Source of the DNA: Hungatella sp. UBA3048
GTDB lineage: Bacteria; Bacillota; Clostridia; Lachnospirales; Lachnospiraceae
Assembly (NCBI GenBank): GCA_002367105.1
Contig: DFCS01000044.1
Span: 372,633 to 436,632 of the forward strand
Direction: 5' to 3'
DNA length: 64,000 nucleotides
Shown: in pieces, positions 42,475-51,599 of the stretch
Position numbering within the stretch: the first letter of the stretch is position 1
Layout of the letters: every line of letters starts with the position of its first letter
Translations under genes and position numbers: made by a program
Notes under the pieces: model-generated
Databases searched by the model: none
What the model saw: only the letters and a program-made list of their open reading frames with translations
What the model was told of the DNA's origin: nothing

Positions 42475-43792
42475 TCATCAGCTCTTCCAATAATTCCTTG
42501 CAAGTTTCCTTTTCCGCTTCATCCAGGCAGCTTTTTAAGCTTCCTTCGATATATGCCTGTATTTCGTCAATTGAATTAAAAAAGACAGGGAGGTCTGATA
42601 AAACCTTGGCCATTATGGCCCGGATCACAGGTCTGGAGACGCCAGAGAATACCTCCTCAAGCTCTTTAAAATATTCCTTCGCCGTTTTCTCCAGATAGGA
42701 ACGGTCAACAACAGCCGCTTTATCCGCCTTACCTGTTTCTTTCCGCTCATCCCGGCTTTTTAATTCCACAAAAGAGCTTCCGGATAAAAGCCTGTCTACA
42801 TTTACAGCTTTCACGTAATCCGGATCTTTATTCCAATCGTCGCTCTCTTCCGGCAGTTCGGTCCTTAAATACCGTTCATAATAAGCTTCCTGCCTTCCCT
42901 CCAACTGTGTAAGCCTGTCGAAAAACTCTTCTTCTACAGGGGAATAATCATCTTTTATGAACTTTTCCAAAATCTCCGAAACCATGGAGCAGTAAAGTTC
43001 TTCCTCCTTCACATCAACAACTGCTTCCGGTCTTGCAAAAACCAGAACACAAAAATCATTGATAATGTCCTGGAGCATGATATAAAGGCCGGATTCATCC
43101 ATAAGACCCTCGCAGGCAAGACCAAGCTTTTCAGAAGCTTCTTCAAAGCCTTCAGCGGTCATATTCCCGTAATCCATGAGCCGGAACTGCTCCAAAAGCT
43201 CAAAAAGTTCCTTATACCCTTCTTCCATTCCTGAAGGAAGCTTAACCATGGACGAACTGCGGAGGTTATACATCATATCCTTAAGATTCTCAATGGGAGA
43301 ACCAATGTAAACGGACAGCCCTTCCATAACAAGACTGAAAAACTTCTGTTTTGTCAGGCGGACAGGAAGCTGCCCGATGATCTGCCTGATCCTTCCGTTC
43401 ATAACGGCCGTTTCCTTCGTATCCGTAACAAATCCCATAAGACGTTTTGCAAAGCTTTCATCATCACCTTCGGTTTCCGGCAAAGACATAAACTTCCGTT
43501 CCAGGCGGTTTATAACATATTCATAAATCTGAAAGCAGTCCGTATAGGAAGTCAGGACCTCTACTTCATGGGTGATACCCCCGCGAAGCTTAAGCAGTTC
43601 CTCTTCCACATCTTTTCCGGAAAAATGCCCTTTTAGCAGCCCGTTAAGCTGCCGGCAGTAAGCAATGATCCGCTCCGGAATCACCGGTTCCTCCCCTATG
43701 GTTTCAAATAAAGTATCATAATTCAGCACCAGTCTTACATAGGAGTACTGGTACGCTGCAGTCATCTGTTTTTTCAGCAAACGGGTCTCCAA
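42452..43792 (-). CDS. Conserved hypothetical helical protein
   Basis: About 446 residues, not recognised. It is acidic and predicted mostly helical without membrane segments; the C-terminal third holds YLEKTAKEYFKELEEVFSG and ILEKFIKDDYSPVEEEFFDRL. The start is set at a TTG (43790-43792): GGGAGG lies eight bases upstream and the first 22 codons of the longer frame would overlap cinA. It is translated 22 bases after cinA and overlaps the next unknown gene. Confidence 0.65.
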   Translation of the reverse strand: METRLLKKQMTAAYQYSYVRLVLNYDTLFETIGEEPVIPERIIAYCRQLNGLLKGHFSGKDVEEELLKLRGGITHEVEVLTSYTDCFQIYEYVINRLERKFMSLPETEGDDESFAKRLMGFVTDTKETAVMNGRIRQIIGQLPVRLTKQKFFSLVMEGLSVYIGSPIENLKDMMYNLRSSSMVKLPSGMEEGYKELFELLEQFRLMDYGNMTAEGFEEASEKLGLACEGLMDESGLYIMLQDIINDFCVLVFARPEAVVDVKEEELYCSMVSEILEKFIKDDYSPVEEEFFDRLTQLEGRQEAYYERYLRTELPEESDDWNKDPDYVKAVNVDRLLSGSSFVELKSRDERKETGKADKAAVVDRSYLEKTAKEYFKELEEVFSGVSRPVIRAIMAKVLSDLPVFFNSIDEIQAYIEGSLKSCLDEAEKETCKELLEELMNDENKLV

Positions 43793-43814
43793 ATTTATCT
43801 CCTCCCGGAAGGTT

Positions 43815-45062
43815 TTATGAATGATAATTCTTAAGAATGGAACGGCGCAGCAGGTCAAGTGCCTTTACCACAGACTGTTCCCTGATCTTCTCCCGGTTTC
43901 CCTTAAAATGATATTCTTCCACTGAAACCTTATCCTTCATATAGCAGGACATGTAAACAAGTCCTACTGGTTTTTCACCATCAGAATCCGGTCCTGCGAT
44001 CCCTGTCACTGCAATGCAGACATCTGAATCGGCTGCAAAAACACCACCGATCGCCATTTCTTTGGCAGTCTGTTCGCTGACAGCACCATATTTCTTCAAG
44101 GTGCTTTTGCTTACATCAAGGTGCTTTCTCTTTGCCTTGTTGGAATAGGTGATAAAGCCTTCCCGAAACACTTCGGAAGCCCCCGGCACATTCACCAGAC
44201 GTCCTGCAATCAGTCCTCCGGTGCAGGATTCTGCCGTAGTCACCGTAAGCTCATATTTTTTCAGGAGGCGTACTACTGCCATTTCAAGGGTTTCTTCCTC
44301 TTTTGTGGTATACACATCGTTCCCAAAACGGTTTTTAATCTCTTTTACCACCGGTTTTAAAAGACTTTTGGCTTCCTCTTCACTTGATGCCTTAGCCGTG
44401 ACCCTTAAATGCACCTCAGCCGTCTTCGCATAGGTGGCAATGGTTGGGTTGGACTGTCCGTCAATGAGGTCAAGAAGCTTATTCTCTACCTGGCTCTCTC
44501 CATGTCCGCAGATTTTGATCATTTGAGAACGGATTACTTCAGGCTGGAGCTTTTGAAGGTAAGGAAATACCTGATCGCGGAACAGGGGCTTTAACTCATT
44601 TGGAGGTCCCGGCAGCAGGATTGCCGCCTTTCCATCCTTTTCCAGAATCAGTCCCGGTGCAGTACCGTTATGGTTGTCAAGCACGGCCGCTCCTTCAGGA
44701 ACCAGTGCCTGCTTCCAGTTATTATCTGGAATCTCTTTATAAATGCTGTTTTTAAAATACTCATTAATTCTCTCCTTTGTATGGCTATCTTCCATTAAAG
44801 AGAGTCCCATGACATCTGCGCAGACTTCTTTTGTCAAATCATCCTCCGTAGGTCCAAGACCTCCGGTCAGAATGACAACATCCGAACGCTTTAAGGCAGT
44901 CTCAAACGCCTCAGAAAGACGTTCCCTGTTATCACCCACTGTAACCTGATGATACATGGAAAGTCCCAAAAGAGCACATTTCTCCGCCAGATACTGAGTA
45001 TTGGTATTTACAATATTTCCAAGAAGAAGTTCCGTTCCAACTGAAATCAGTTCAACAACCAT
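43815..45062 (-). CDS. cinA: CinA family protein (competence/damage-inducible; nicotinamide-nucleotide amidase domain)
   Basis: 415 residues. An N-terminal molybdopterin-binding-like domain (ELISVGTELLLGNIVNTNTQYLAEK, VILTGGLGPTEDD) carries ADP-ribose pyrophosphatase-type activity in relatives. The C-terminal CinA domain has TTAESCTGGLIAGRLVNVPGAS and the VTGIAGPDSDGEKPVG loop of NMN deamidase. It would recycle pyridine nucleotides. The ATG at 45060-45062 (MVVELIS) is nine bases from GGGAG; a GTG two codons earlier is too near. pgsA precedes it with overlapping ends. Confidence 0.92.
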   Translation of the reverse strand: MVVELISVGTELLLGNIVNTNTQYLAEKCALLGLSMYHQVTVGDNRERLSEAFETALKRSDVVILTGGLGPTEDDLTKEVCADVMGLSLMEDSHTKERINEYFKNSIYKEIPDNNWKQALVPEGAAVLDNHNGTAPGLILEKDGKAAILLPGPPNELKPLFRDQVFPYLQKLQPEVIRSQMIKICGHGESQVENKLLDLIDGQSNPTIATYAKTAEVHLRVTAKASSEEEAKSLLKPVVKEIKNRFGNDVYTTKEEETLEMAVVRLLKKYELTVTTAESCTGGLIAGRLVNVPGASEVFREGFITYSNKAKRKHLDVSKSTLKKYGAVSEQTAKEMAIGGVFAADSDVCIAVTGIAGPDSDGEKPVGLVYMSCYMKDKVSVEEYHFKGNREKIREQSVVKALDLLRRSILKNYHS

Positions 45063-45064
45063 GA

Positions 45065-45607
45065 TCACATACTCCCTTCCATAAGAACGCGGTAATTTTT
45101 TGCTATATAATCAACTAGTGAAACCAAGGTAAGGATAGTGGCGATCCAGATAAACACTGTTGTGAGGATGGATAATGCCGGAATATTCAGGATAAGAAGA
45201 ACCGACATAATCATCTGGGACACTGTTTTAAACTTTCCCCAATAGCTTGCCGCGATCACCACGCCATTATCAGAAGCTACCAGACGGAACCCACTGATAA
45301 TAAATTCACGGCTAATGATCACGATAACGATCCAGGCAGAAAGCTGGCCCAAGGCTGTAAAACAGATAAGTCCTGCGCAGACCAGCAGCTTATCCGCCAG
45401 AGGGTCCATAAACTTGCCAAAATTAGTCACCAGGCCATACTTTCTTGCAATATTTCCATCAAGAAAATCCGTAAAGCTGGCCACAATGAATATGACAGCC
45501 GCAATATAACGGTATGACGCATTGGCGCCTCCGTCAAGCAGCAGAAACAGAACAAAAAACGGAATCATAATAACTCTTAAAATCGTAAGCTTATTCGGTA
45601 AATTCAT
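45065..45607 (-). CDS. pgsA: PgsA, CDP-diacylglycerol-glycerol-3-phosphate 3-phosphatidyltransferase
   Basis: 180 residues with about five membrane segments. The CDP-alcohol phosphotransferase motif is complete: DFLDGNIARKYGLVTNFGKFMDPLADK (DGx2ARx8Gx3Dx3D). It forms phosphatidylglycerol-phosphate, the first step to phosphatidylglycerol and cardiolipin. It overlaps rimO by 17 bases and ends where cinA begins; rimO-pgsA-cinA is a common order in Firmicutes. Confidence 0.93.
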   Translation of the reverse strand: MNLPNKLTILRVIMIPFFVLFLLLDGGANASYRYIAAVIFIVASFTDFLDGNIARKYGLVTNFGKFMDPLADKLLVCAGLICFTALGQLSAWIVIVIISREFIISGFRLVASDNGVVIAASYWGKFKTVSQMIMSVLLILNIPALSILTTVFIWIATILTLVSLVDYIAKNYRVLMEGSM

Positions 45608-46931
45608 CCTCCAACTCTCCTATCAAATCATATTCCATAGCCCCCGTCACGCGGACTCTTGCAAAATCACCTGACATCAGTTCTTCGGCTGTCTGAACAA
45701 AAATCATTCCATCCACACCAGGTCCATCCATAAAGGTACGTCCCACATAAGCGTTTTCATCCGCCACCTTGCCTTCTATCATGACCTCCAGAGTTTTCCC
45801 GATCATGGATTTAGAAAAGTCAAAGGAGATCTCCTGCTGAAGCTCCATGATGGCATCACGTCGTTCCTCTTTTACCTCCTGCAATACCTGATCCGGAAAT
45901 TCCGCAGCAGGTGTATCTTCTTCTGCAGAATATGCAAACACTCCCAAACGCTGGAATTCCATCTCATCAACAAACTCCATCAGTTCTTCGTGATCTTCCG
46001 GGGTTTCCCCTGGGAATCCGGAGATCAGTGTGGTCCTAAGAGCGATTTCCGGAATTTCTCTCCGAAGCTTTTCCACGATTTCCCGAAGCTGGGCCTTTGA
46101 GGTCTTGCGGCCCATGCGTTTTAATATCCGGTCGCTGGCATGCTGAATGGGCAGATCAAGGTATTTACATATCTTCTCTTCTTCCTTGATGGTCCGGATC
46201 AGCTCATCCGTGATTTCTTCCGGATAACAGTACTGGATCCGGATCCACTGAATCCCGGATATGCGGCACAGGCTTTTAAGAAGCTTAGGAAGTGACTTCT
46301 CACCATACAGATCCACACCATACAGAGTTGTCTCCTGAGCAACTAAAATAAGCTCTTTCACCCCCCTCTCAGCCAGTCTTTCAGCTTCCTTTACCAGGCG
46401 CTCCATGGGAACACTGCGGTAATTTCCACGCAGAGACGGAATAATACAATAAGTACAATGCTTGTCACAGCCTTCCGCAATCTTTAAAAAGGCATAATGC
46501 CCCCCTGTTGTAAGAATCCGGTCTGTTTCCACTTCCGGAATCTCGTCCAGATCGTGAAAACGCTGAACGTGTTCTTTTCCGCCCAAAGCTTCCGCCAGTA
46601 CGTGAGAGATCTCGTCATAGGTGGAAGTACCTAAAATTCCATCCACTTCAGGTATCTCGTCTATGATCTCCTGTTTATACCGCTGGGCCAGGCATCCGGT
46701 AACGATCAAAGCCTTGCATTTGCCGTCAATCTTTCTCTGGGCCAACTCCAGTATGGTATTTACACTTTCCTCTTTTGCATCACCGATGAAGCAACAGGTA
46801 TTGATCACAATCACATCCGCCTCATACTCATCATCCGTAAAGGTATATCCGTCTTTATTCAGAAGGCCCAGCATCATCTCTGTATCCACAAGATTCTTGT
46901 CGCAGCCCAGTGAAACACATAATAACTTCAT
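45591..46931 (-). CDS. rimO: RimO, ribosomal protein S12 methylthiotransferase
   Basis: 446 residues. The N-terminal MTTase domain has Cys10 (SLGCDKNLVDTE), Cys46 and Cys80 for one 4Fe-4S cluster; the radical SAM motif CDKHCTYC (Cys155, 159, 162) binds the other; a C-terminal TRAM domain (EVMIEGKVADENAYVGRTFMDGPGVDGMIF) holds the substrate. It adds a methylthio group to Asp89 of S12. CDKN instead of CxxN of MiaB supports RimO. Confidence 0.94.
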   Translation of the reverse strand: MKLLCVSLGCDKNLVDTEMMLGLLNKDGYTFTDDEYEADVIVINTCCFIGDAKEESVNTILELAQRKIDGKCKALIVTGCLAQRYKQEIIDEIPEVDGILGTSTYDEISHVLAEALGGKEHVQRFHDLDEIPEVETDRILTTGGHYAFLKIAEGCDKHCTYCIIPSLRGNYRSVPMERLVKEAERLAERGVKELILVAQETTLYGVDLYGEKSLPKLLKSLCRISGIQWIRIQYCYPEEITDELIRTIKEEEKICKYLDLPIQHASDRILKRMGRKTSKAQLREIVEKLRREIPEIALRTTLISGFPGETPEDHEELMEFVDEMEFQRLGVFAYSAEEDTPAAEFPDQVLQEVKEERRDAIMELQQEISFDFSKSMIGKTLEVMIEGKVADENAYVGRTFMDGPGVDGMIFVQTAEELMSGDFARVRVTGAMEYDLIGELEDEFTE

Positions 46932-46963
46932 GTTTTAACTCCTGTCTTTCTTTATAATGGGAA

Positions 46964-46993
46964 AGGCCATCTCATCCAAAAGGGAGACGGCCT
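46964..46993 (-). terminator. Hairpin between rpoZ and rimO
   Basis: AGGCCGTCTC with GAGATGGCCT (one G-T pair) and a loop of ten bases; only a short TTT follows, so it may be an attenuator or an mRNA processing site. Confidence 0.5.
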
Positions 46994-46998
46994 CTTTC

Positions 46999-47253
46999 CT
47001 AATTATCGTCTTCTTCTGTTGCATCCGCTTCGCTTAAAATCTTTACTTTGCCCTCATACAATTCTTCTACGGCAACAGAAAGCGGTTTCTTACCAACTCC
47101 CAAAACCTCCGGCTCTGAGCCGCCGATAATCTGCCTTGCTCTCTTAGCTGCGGCAATCACGATAGAATAACGGCTCTGTACAACAGGAGCCTCTCCTGGC
47201 TCTACCTCGCTGTTTACTACATTAATCAAATCTGAATAAGATGGATGTAACAT
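46999..47253 (-). CDS. rpoZ: RNA polymerase subunit omega
   Basis: 84 residues. It matches the omega fold: VQSRYSIVIAAAKRARQIIGG is the conserved motif (R-x-x-LV-x-x-AAKRAR), with KPLSVAVEELYEGKV at the C-terminus. It helps assemble core RNA polymerase. It follows gmk by 26 bases; yicC-gmk-rpoZ is a well-kept Firmicutes order. Confidence 0.92.
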   Translation of the reverse strand: MLHPSYSDLINVVNSEVEPGEAPVVQSRYSIVIAAAKRARQIIGGSEPEVLGVGKKPLSVAVEELYEGKVKILSEADATEEDDN

Positions 47254-47279
47254 CTTTCATTCCCCTTTCTTAATCGGCT

Positions 47280-47900
47280 CTATATATTCTTTAATTCTTC
47301 CCGGATATGGGATAAAAATGCCATATTATTGGAAGCACGGTTATGCTGTACCTGAATCATGCGGTGCATCTCTTCCACACAAATGTCTATCTTATCGTTA
47401 ATGAGGATATAATCATAGCCCTCCATGCCTTCCGCTTCCTCAGCTGCCCGGCGGAGTCTGGCATTGATCACATCCATGTTTTCCGTACCGCGGCCTATGA
47501 GACGGCGTTTTAATTCCTCTGCATTGGGTGGCATAACAAAAATTAAAATCGCAGCAGGGAAATGTTTCTTTACCTTTAGCGCCCCCTGAATTTCAATTTC
47601 CAGGATTACATCCTTCCCCATTTTCATCTGGTTTAAAACGTATTCCTTAGGTGTACCATAGTAATGGTTGACATACTGGGCATATTCGATCAATTCTTCC
47701 TTTTGTATCATATCCTTAAAACGTTCTTCTGTCACAAAGAAATATTCCCTGCCGTCTGTTTCTCCCTCTCTGGGGTTTCTGGTGGTAGCGGATATGGACA
47801 ACGCATAATTATCATACCGTTTCAGAAGCTCTTTCATCAAGGTACCCTTGCCTGCCCCTGAAAATCCGGATACGACTACCAATATGCCATTTTCATTCAT
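47280..47900 (-). CDS. gmk: Guanylate kinase
   Basis: 206 residues. P-loop SGFSGAGKGTLMKEL (about 10-24); GMP-binding ATTRNPREGETDGREYFFV, and DVILEIEIQGALKVK. It converts GMP to GDP. The longer frame starts inside the yicC tail; the ATG at 47898-47900 (MNENGIL) is preferred, with AGGAG about 13 bases before it, a somewhat long spacing. Confidence 0.95.
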   Translation of the reverse strand: MNENGILVVVSGFSGAGKGTLMKELLKRYDNYALSISATTRNPREGETDGREYFFVTEERFKDMIQKEELIEYAQYVNHYYGTPKEYVLNQMKMGKDVILEIEIQGALKVKKHFPAAILIFVMPPNAEELKRRLIGRGTENMDVINARLRRAAEEAEGMEGYDYILINDKIDICVEEMHRMIQVQHNRASNNMAFLSHIREELKNI

Positions 47901-47916
47901 GTTTTTCGTTACACTC

Positions 47917-48795
47917 CTACTCAATATTCTGGATCTGTTCCCTTACCTTTTCAATCTCGGTCTTTAAAGCGATGGCCTTATCGGAAATTTCCAGGTCATT
48001 GGCTTTGGAAAGTATGGTGTTCGCCTCCCGGTTCATCTCCTGAGCAATGAAATCCAGTTTTCTTCCCACACTTCCGCCTGCATTAAGCTCTGCACAAGTA
48101 TTTTCAATGTGGCTTCTGAGCCGTACGGTTTCTTCATCCACACAGATTTTATCTGCAAATATCGTAACTTCTGCGGCAATTCTTCCTTCATCAACGGAAG
48201 CGTTAGCCAGCAATTCTTTCACCTTGTCCTCCAGTTTTGCCCTGTATTCTATAAGAATCCTGGGGGACCGTTCTTCAATGAATTCCACAAGCTCAGTCAT
48301 AAACTTAAGCTTTCCAAGGAGATCGTTCTTTAGGTTATCTCCTTCTGTCACTCTGGTTTCCACAAAACGTTTTGCAGCTTCCTCTATGGTTTCTGAAAGA
48401 AGCTTCCACATCTGATTCTCATCCTCCGGCACCTCTTCCATGATAAGGACCTCCGGGCACCTGGCCAGGGTCGATACCTTGATGTCGTTCTGAATTCCGA
48501 ATTGTGCCTCCATCTTTGCGAAATAATCCATATATTCAGCAGCCAGCGCATTGTTATACTTCAAGCACAGCTTATTCTCTGTGTAATCCTCATAGGTGAT
48601 AAATACATCAACCTTTCCGCGCTGGATATAATTCTTTAATAGATTCCTGATCCCTGCTTCAAAGAAATTAAACTTTTTCGGCATTTTTATGCTTAAATCC
48701 AGATATCTGTGATTTACAGCTTTCATTTCTACGGAAATCTTATATTCATCCGTGACAGTTTCGCATCTGCCAAAACCTGTCATGCTTTTGATCAT
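47917..48795 (-). CDS. YicC family endoribonuclease-like protein
   Basis: 292 residues. The start MIKSMTGFGRCE and the C-terminus GRKLDFIAQEMNREANTILSKANDLEISD are diagnostic of YicC, a family shown to act as an endoribonuclease in some bacteria. The ATG at 48793-48795 has AGAGAGG upstream; the longer frame adds twelve codons without support. It is the first gene of the long minus-strand operon and follows a consensus promoter. Confidence 0.9.
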   Translation of the reverse strand: MIKSMTGFGRCETVTDEYKISVEMKAVNHRYLDLSIKMPKKFNFFEAGIRNLLKNYIQRGKVDVFITYEDYTENKLCLKYNNALAAEYMDYFAKMEAQFGIQNDIKVSTLARCPEVLIMEEVPEDENQMWKLLSETIEEAAKRFVETRVTEGDNLKNDLLGKLKFMTELVEFIEERSPRILIEYRAKLEDKVKELLANASVDEGRIAAEVTIFADKICVDEETVRLRSHIENTCAELNAGGSVGRKLDFIAQEMNREANTILSKANDLEISDKAIALKTEIEKVREQIQNIE

Positions 48796-48829
48796 TCCAT
48801 ATGCCTCTCTTTCGCCATAGATATCATCC

Positions 48830-48858
48830 ATTATAATTCATAATAAAATACAAGTCAA
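48830..48858 (-). promoter_or_regulatory. Sigma-A promoter of the yicC-gmk-rpoZ... operon
   Basis: Minus strand TTGACT (48853-48858), 17 bases, TATAAT (48830-48835), close to the NFACT promoter on the other strand. Confidence 0.82.
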
Positions 48859-48870
48859 TTGGTTTTAAAT

Positions 48871-48899
48871 TTTACAGATAGTTGATTCTGTGCTATACT
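48871..48899 (+). promoter_or_regulatory. Sigma-A promoter of the NFACT gene
   Basis: TTTACA (48871-48876), 17 bases, TATACT (48894-48899), 39 bases before the start codon. Confidence 0.72.
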
Positions 48900-48937
48900 A
48901 TCCTTATTATATAGACCATTTACCGGAGGAACAGACA

Positions 48938-50680
48938 ATGGCATTAGACGGAATAGTTATGGCAAATCTCGCAGCAGAGATGAAAAACCGGCTGGAAGGC
49001 GGAAAAATTGCAAAAATTGCCCAGCCGGAAAAGGACGAACTGCTGTTTACGATTAAAAACCAGAAAAATACATGGAGACTCCTGATTTCGGCCAGTGCCA
49101 GTCTCCCCCTCATCTATTTTACAGAGGCAAACAAGCAAAGCCCCATGACCGCTCCAAATTTTTGTATGCTTTTAAGAAAGCACATCGGAAACGGGCGCAT
49201 CATCCGTGTGAGCCAGCCGGGACTGGAACGGATCTTATGCATGGAAGTGGAGCATTTCGATGAATTAGGGGATAAAAGAATTAAAAAACTGATCATTGAA
49301 ATCATGGGAAAGCACAGTAACATCATCTTTTGCAATGAAGAGGATTTGATATTAGACAGCATAAAGCATATCTCCGCCCAGGTCAGCTCCGTACGTGAGG
49401 TTTTGCCGGGAAGAACCTATTTTATCCCACAGACCATAGAGAAAAAAGATCCTCTGACCATCACTGAAGAAGAATTCATTGATGTAATCGGTCAGACAGC
49501 CGCACCCATACAAAAAGCGCTGTATATGAAACTGACCGGTATAAGCCCCATTATGGGCCATGAGCTATGCAATCTGGCCTCTATTGACGGGGATCGTTCA
49601 GCCAATGGAATGACGGAACTGGAACTGGTTCATCTGTATCACATGTTTTCCTTTATTATGGAGGATATAAAGCATGGACATTTCACTCCAAACATTATAT
49701 ATAAAAAGGATGAACCAGTGGAATTCTCCGCCCTACCCTTAACCTGTTATCAGGGAGAAGGCTATGTTTCCCAATGTTTTGATTCCATAAGCTCTCTTTT
49801 GGAAAACTATTATGCCTCAAAAAATACAATCACCAGAATCCGGCAAAAATCCGTAGATTTACGGAAAATCGTCCAGACCGCTTTGGAACGAAATTATAAG
49901 AAATACGATCTTCAGGCCAAGCAGCTGAAGGATACGGACAAACGGGACAAGTATAAGGTTTACGGAGAACTTATCAATACCTATGGGTACGAATTAACCG
50001 GAGGTGAAAAGCAGCTGGTCTGCCTTAATTATTACACCAACGAGGAAATTACCATTCCTATGGATGATCAGTTATCTGCGAAGGAAAATGCTCAGAAATA
50101 TTTCGATAAATACAATAAGTTAAAGCGCACCTTTGAAGCTGTAACAGATCAGATTGCGGAAACCAAACAGGAAATTGACCATCTGGAATCTGTTAGCACT
50201 GCTTTGGACATCGCCCTTATGGAGGAGGATCTCGTACAGATCAAAGAAGAATTGATGGAGTACGGTTACATTAAACACCGTCGATCCGGCGACAAAAAGC
50301 CAAAGATTACAAGCAGACCCTTCCACTACCTTTCTTCTGACGGATTCCATATTTATGTAGGAAAGAATAATTACCAGAATGAAGATCTGACTTTTAAAGT
50401 GGCAAGCGGCAATGACTGGTGGTTCCATGCAAAAGGAATCCCAGGCTCCCATGTCATCGTAAAATCCGAAGGAAAAGAGCTTCCCGACCGGGCATTTGAA
50501 GAAGCCGGAGCTTTAGCTGCCTACTATTCCAAGGGTCGTGAAAACGATAAGGTGGAAGTGGATTATGTGCAGAAAAAGCAGATTAAAAAGGTGGCCGGAG
50601 CGGCACCTGGCTTTGTTATCTACCATACCAATTATTCCATGGTCGCTGAGCCAAAGATTCTTTTGGAAGAATGTAAGTAA
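48938..50680 (+). CDS. NFACT family protein (RqcH/Rqc2-like, fibronectin-binding protein homolog)
   Basis: 580 residues. NFACT-N domain (MALDGIVMANLAAEMKNRL, IRVSQPGLERILCMEVEHF), a helical coiled-coil middle (KYDLQAKQLKDTDKRDKYKVYGELI, KLKRTFEAVTDQIAETKQEIDHLE) and the NFACT-R domain (GNDWWFHAKGIPGSHVIVKSEG). RqcH binds stalled 50S ribosomes and adds alanine tails to trapped peptides. The ATG at 48938 has GGAGG eight bases upstream; the longer frame adds sixteen codons without a ribosome site. It is a single-gene unit with its own promoter and terminator. Confidence 0.93.
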   Translation: MALDGIVMANLAAEMKNRLEGGKIAKIAQPEKDELLFTIKNQKNTWRLLISASASLPLIYFTEANKQSPMTAPNFCMLLRKHIGNGRIIRVSQPGLERILCMEVEHFDELGDKRIKKLIIEIMGKHSNIIFCNEEDLILDSIKHISAQVSSVREVLPGRTYFIPQTIEKKDPLTITEEEFIDVIGQTAAPIQKALYMKLTGISPIMGHELCNLASIDGDRSANGMTELELVHLYHMFSFIMEDIKHGHFTPNIIYKKDEPVEFSALPLTCYQGEGYVSQCFDSISSLLENYYASKNTITRIRQKSVDLRKIVQTALERNYKKYDLQAKQLKDTDKRDKYKVYGELINTYGYELTGGEKQLVCLNYYTNEEITIPMDDQLSAKENAQKYFDKYNKLKRTFEAVTDQIAETKQEIDHLESVSTALDIALMEEDLVQIKEELMEYGYIKHRRSGDKKPKITSRPFHYLSSDGFHIYVGKNNYQNEDLTFKVASGNDWWFHAKGIPGSHVIVKSEGKELPDRAFEEAGALAAYYSKGRENDKVEVDYVQKKQIKKVAGAAPGFVIYHTNYSMVAEPKILLEECK

Positions 50681-50754
50681 ATCCATTCCGAATAGCCCGT
50701 AATCATTTATTGAGCCGGCGAAGGGAAGGAAATGATATAGGTCGAATTCAAAAC

Positions 50755-50802
50755 AAGCAGGTATCAAGGAGGAATTTACATCCTTTCTCATACCTGCTTT
50801 TT
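50755..50802 (+). terminator. Terminator of the NFACT gene
   Basis: AAGCAGGTAT (50755-50764) with ATACCTGCTT (50790-50799) and an inner AGGA/TCCT pairing, then a T-run. Confidence 0.82.
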
Positions 50803-50826
50803 GTTAACTATTTGTCAGTTCCCTTG

Positions 50827-51012
50827 TTATATATCAATACTCTCTATTTCTACCATAGCTCTTCTTTCCGGTATGGTTGATATCACATCGATAAAATATT
50901 CATCCGGAATAATCTTTCTCTTTCTGTTTTTTGACACGATATTCTTTTGGGCAGAAGCAGCCGCCAAGTTCTTTTCAAGTTTTAGAATTTTTCGAAATAA
51001 CTTATTTTTCAT
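50827..51012 (-). CDS. Possible small basic protein (61 residues)
   Basis: Not recognised. MKNKLFRKILKLEKNLAAAS is basic and helical, followed by SKNRKRKIIPDEYFIDVIST. GGAG lies nine bases before the ATG, and the reading frame is open over 60 codons in an AT-rich stretch where chance stops are frequent. Against it, no promoter is clear and a strong hairpin at 51122-51149 separates it from agrD. It could be a small regulator near the Agr locus or a chance frame. Confidence 0.35.
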   Translation of the reverse strand: MKNKLFRKILKLEKNLAAASAQKNIVSKNRKRKIIPDEYFIDVISTIPERRAMVEIESIDI

Positions 51013-51121
51013 CTGCTTTTTCTCCTATCTTTACTATCTCTTTGTCTTAGAAAAGTGCTACCAGACTTCAAACAAATAAATTAATCAAAAAGTCCTCAGC
51101 CAATTCCATATAATTGACTAA

Positions 51122-51149
51122 CTGCCCTTTGAATTAATTCAAAGGGCAG
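51122..51149. terminator. Perfect 14-bp palindrome, likely terminator after agrD
   Basis: CTGCCCTTTGAATT and its exact complement; a T-run follows on the plus strand and a weaker TTAGTCAATT on the minus strand. It lies about 300 bases after agrD. The stretch 51150-51450 shows no gene and is AT-rich. Confidence 0.55.
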
Positions 51150-51452
51150 CAATTTTTTAACCATATTTTACTGAGTATCCATAAAACTTCTGAACGAAAT
51201 TTTTTTATATTTTGATTTATTTATAATCTCAATCAATCCGAAACAGAAGTTTCCCCCTTGTTACTACAGTAATTATACTATACACATTCCAAATAGTTGG
51301 ATTTGAAAATTTTACAATAAATTTTATATGTATTATTTTCTTTGGCATAAAGGCGCTTTTTCTTCCTATAATGATTACATTATCATTATATTACTCATAC
51401 CGGACCATTTACACATAAATTAAAAACCAAAGCTCTTTTCTTCATTGATTTC

Positions 51453-51599
51453 CTATTTTTCATTCTCCTTACGCATTTTTAACACTGCATCCGGTATTTT
51501 CCTTTCATAAACTAAAGCCGGAAAACTTTTCCCTACAGAATTAAGAGATACATTTACTAACATTTTCTGTAATTTTTCTGCTGCCATTTTTTTCATCAT
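51453..51599 (-). CDS. agrD: AgrD-type cyclic autoinducer pre-peptide (Ser-containing)
   Basis: 48 residues, too short for routine gene finding. An amphipathic N-terminal helix (MMKKMAAEKLQKMLVNVSL) is followed by NSVGKSFPALVYERKIPDAVL and a charged tail. In AgrD proteins the signal ring precedes a (Y/D)E-x-x-(I/V)P motif; here the ring would be Ser-Phe-Pro-Ala-Leu, perhaps with Val, with Ser instead of Cys, giving a lactone. The ATG overlaps the agrB TGA by one base. AgrB should trim and cyclise it; the kinase encoded on the other strand should sense it. Confidence 0.8.
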   Translation of the reverse strand: MMKKMAAEKLQKMLVNVSLNSVGKSFPALVYERKIPDAVLKMRKENEK

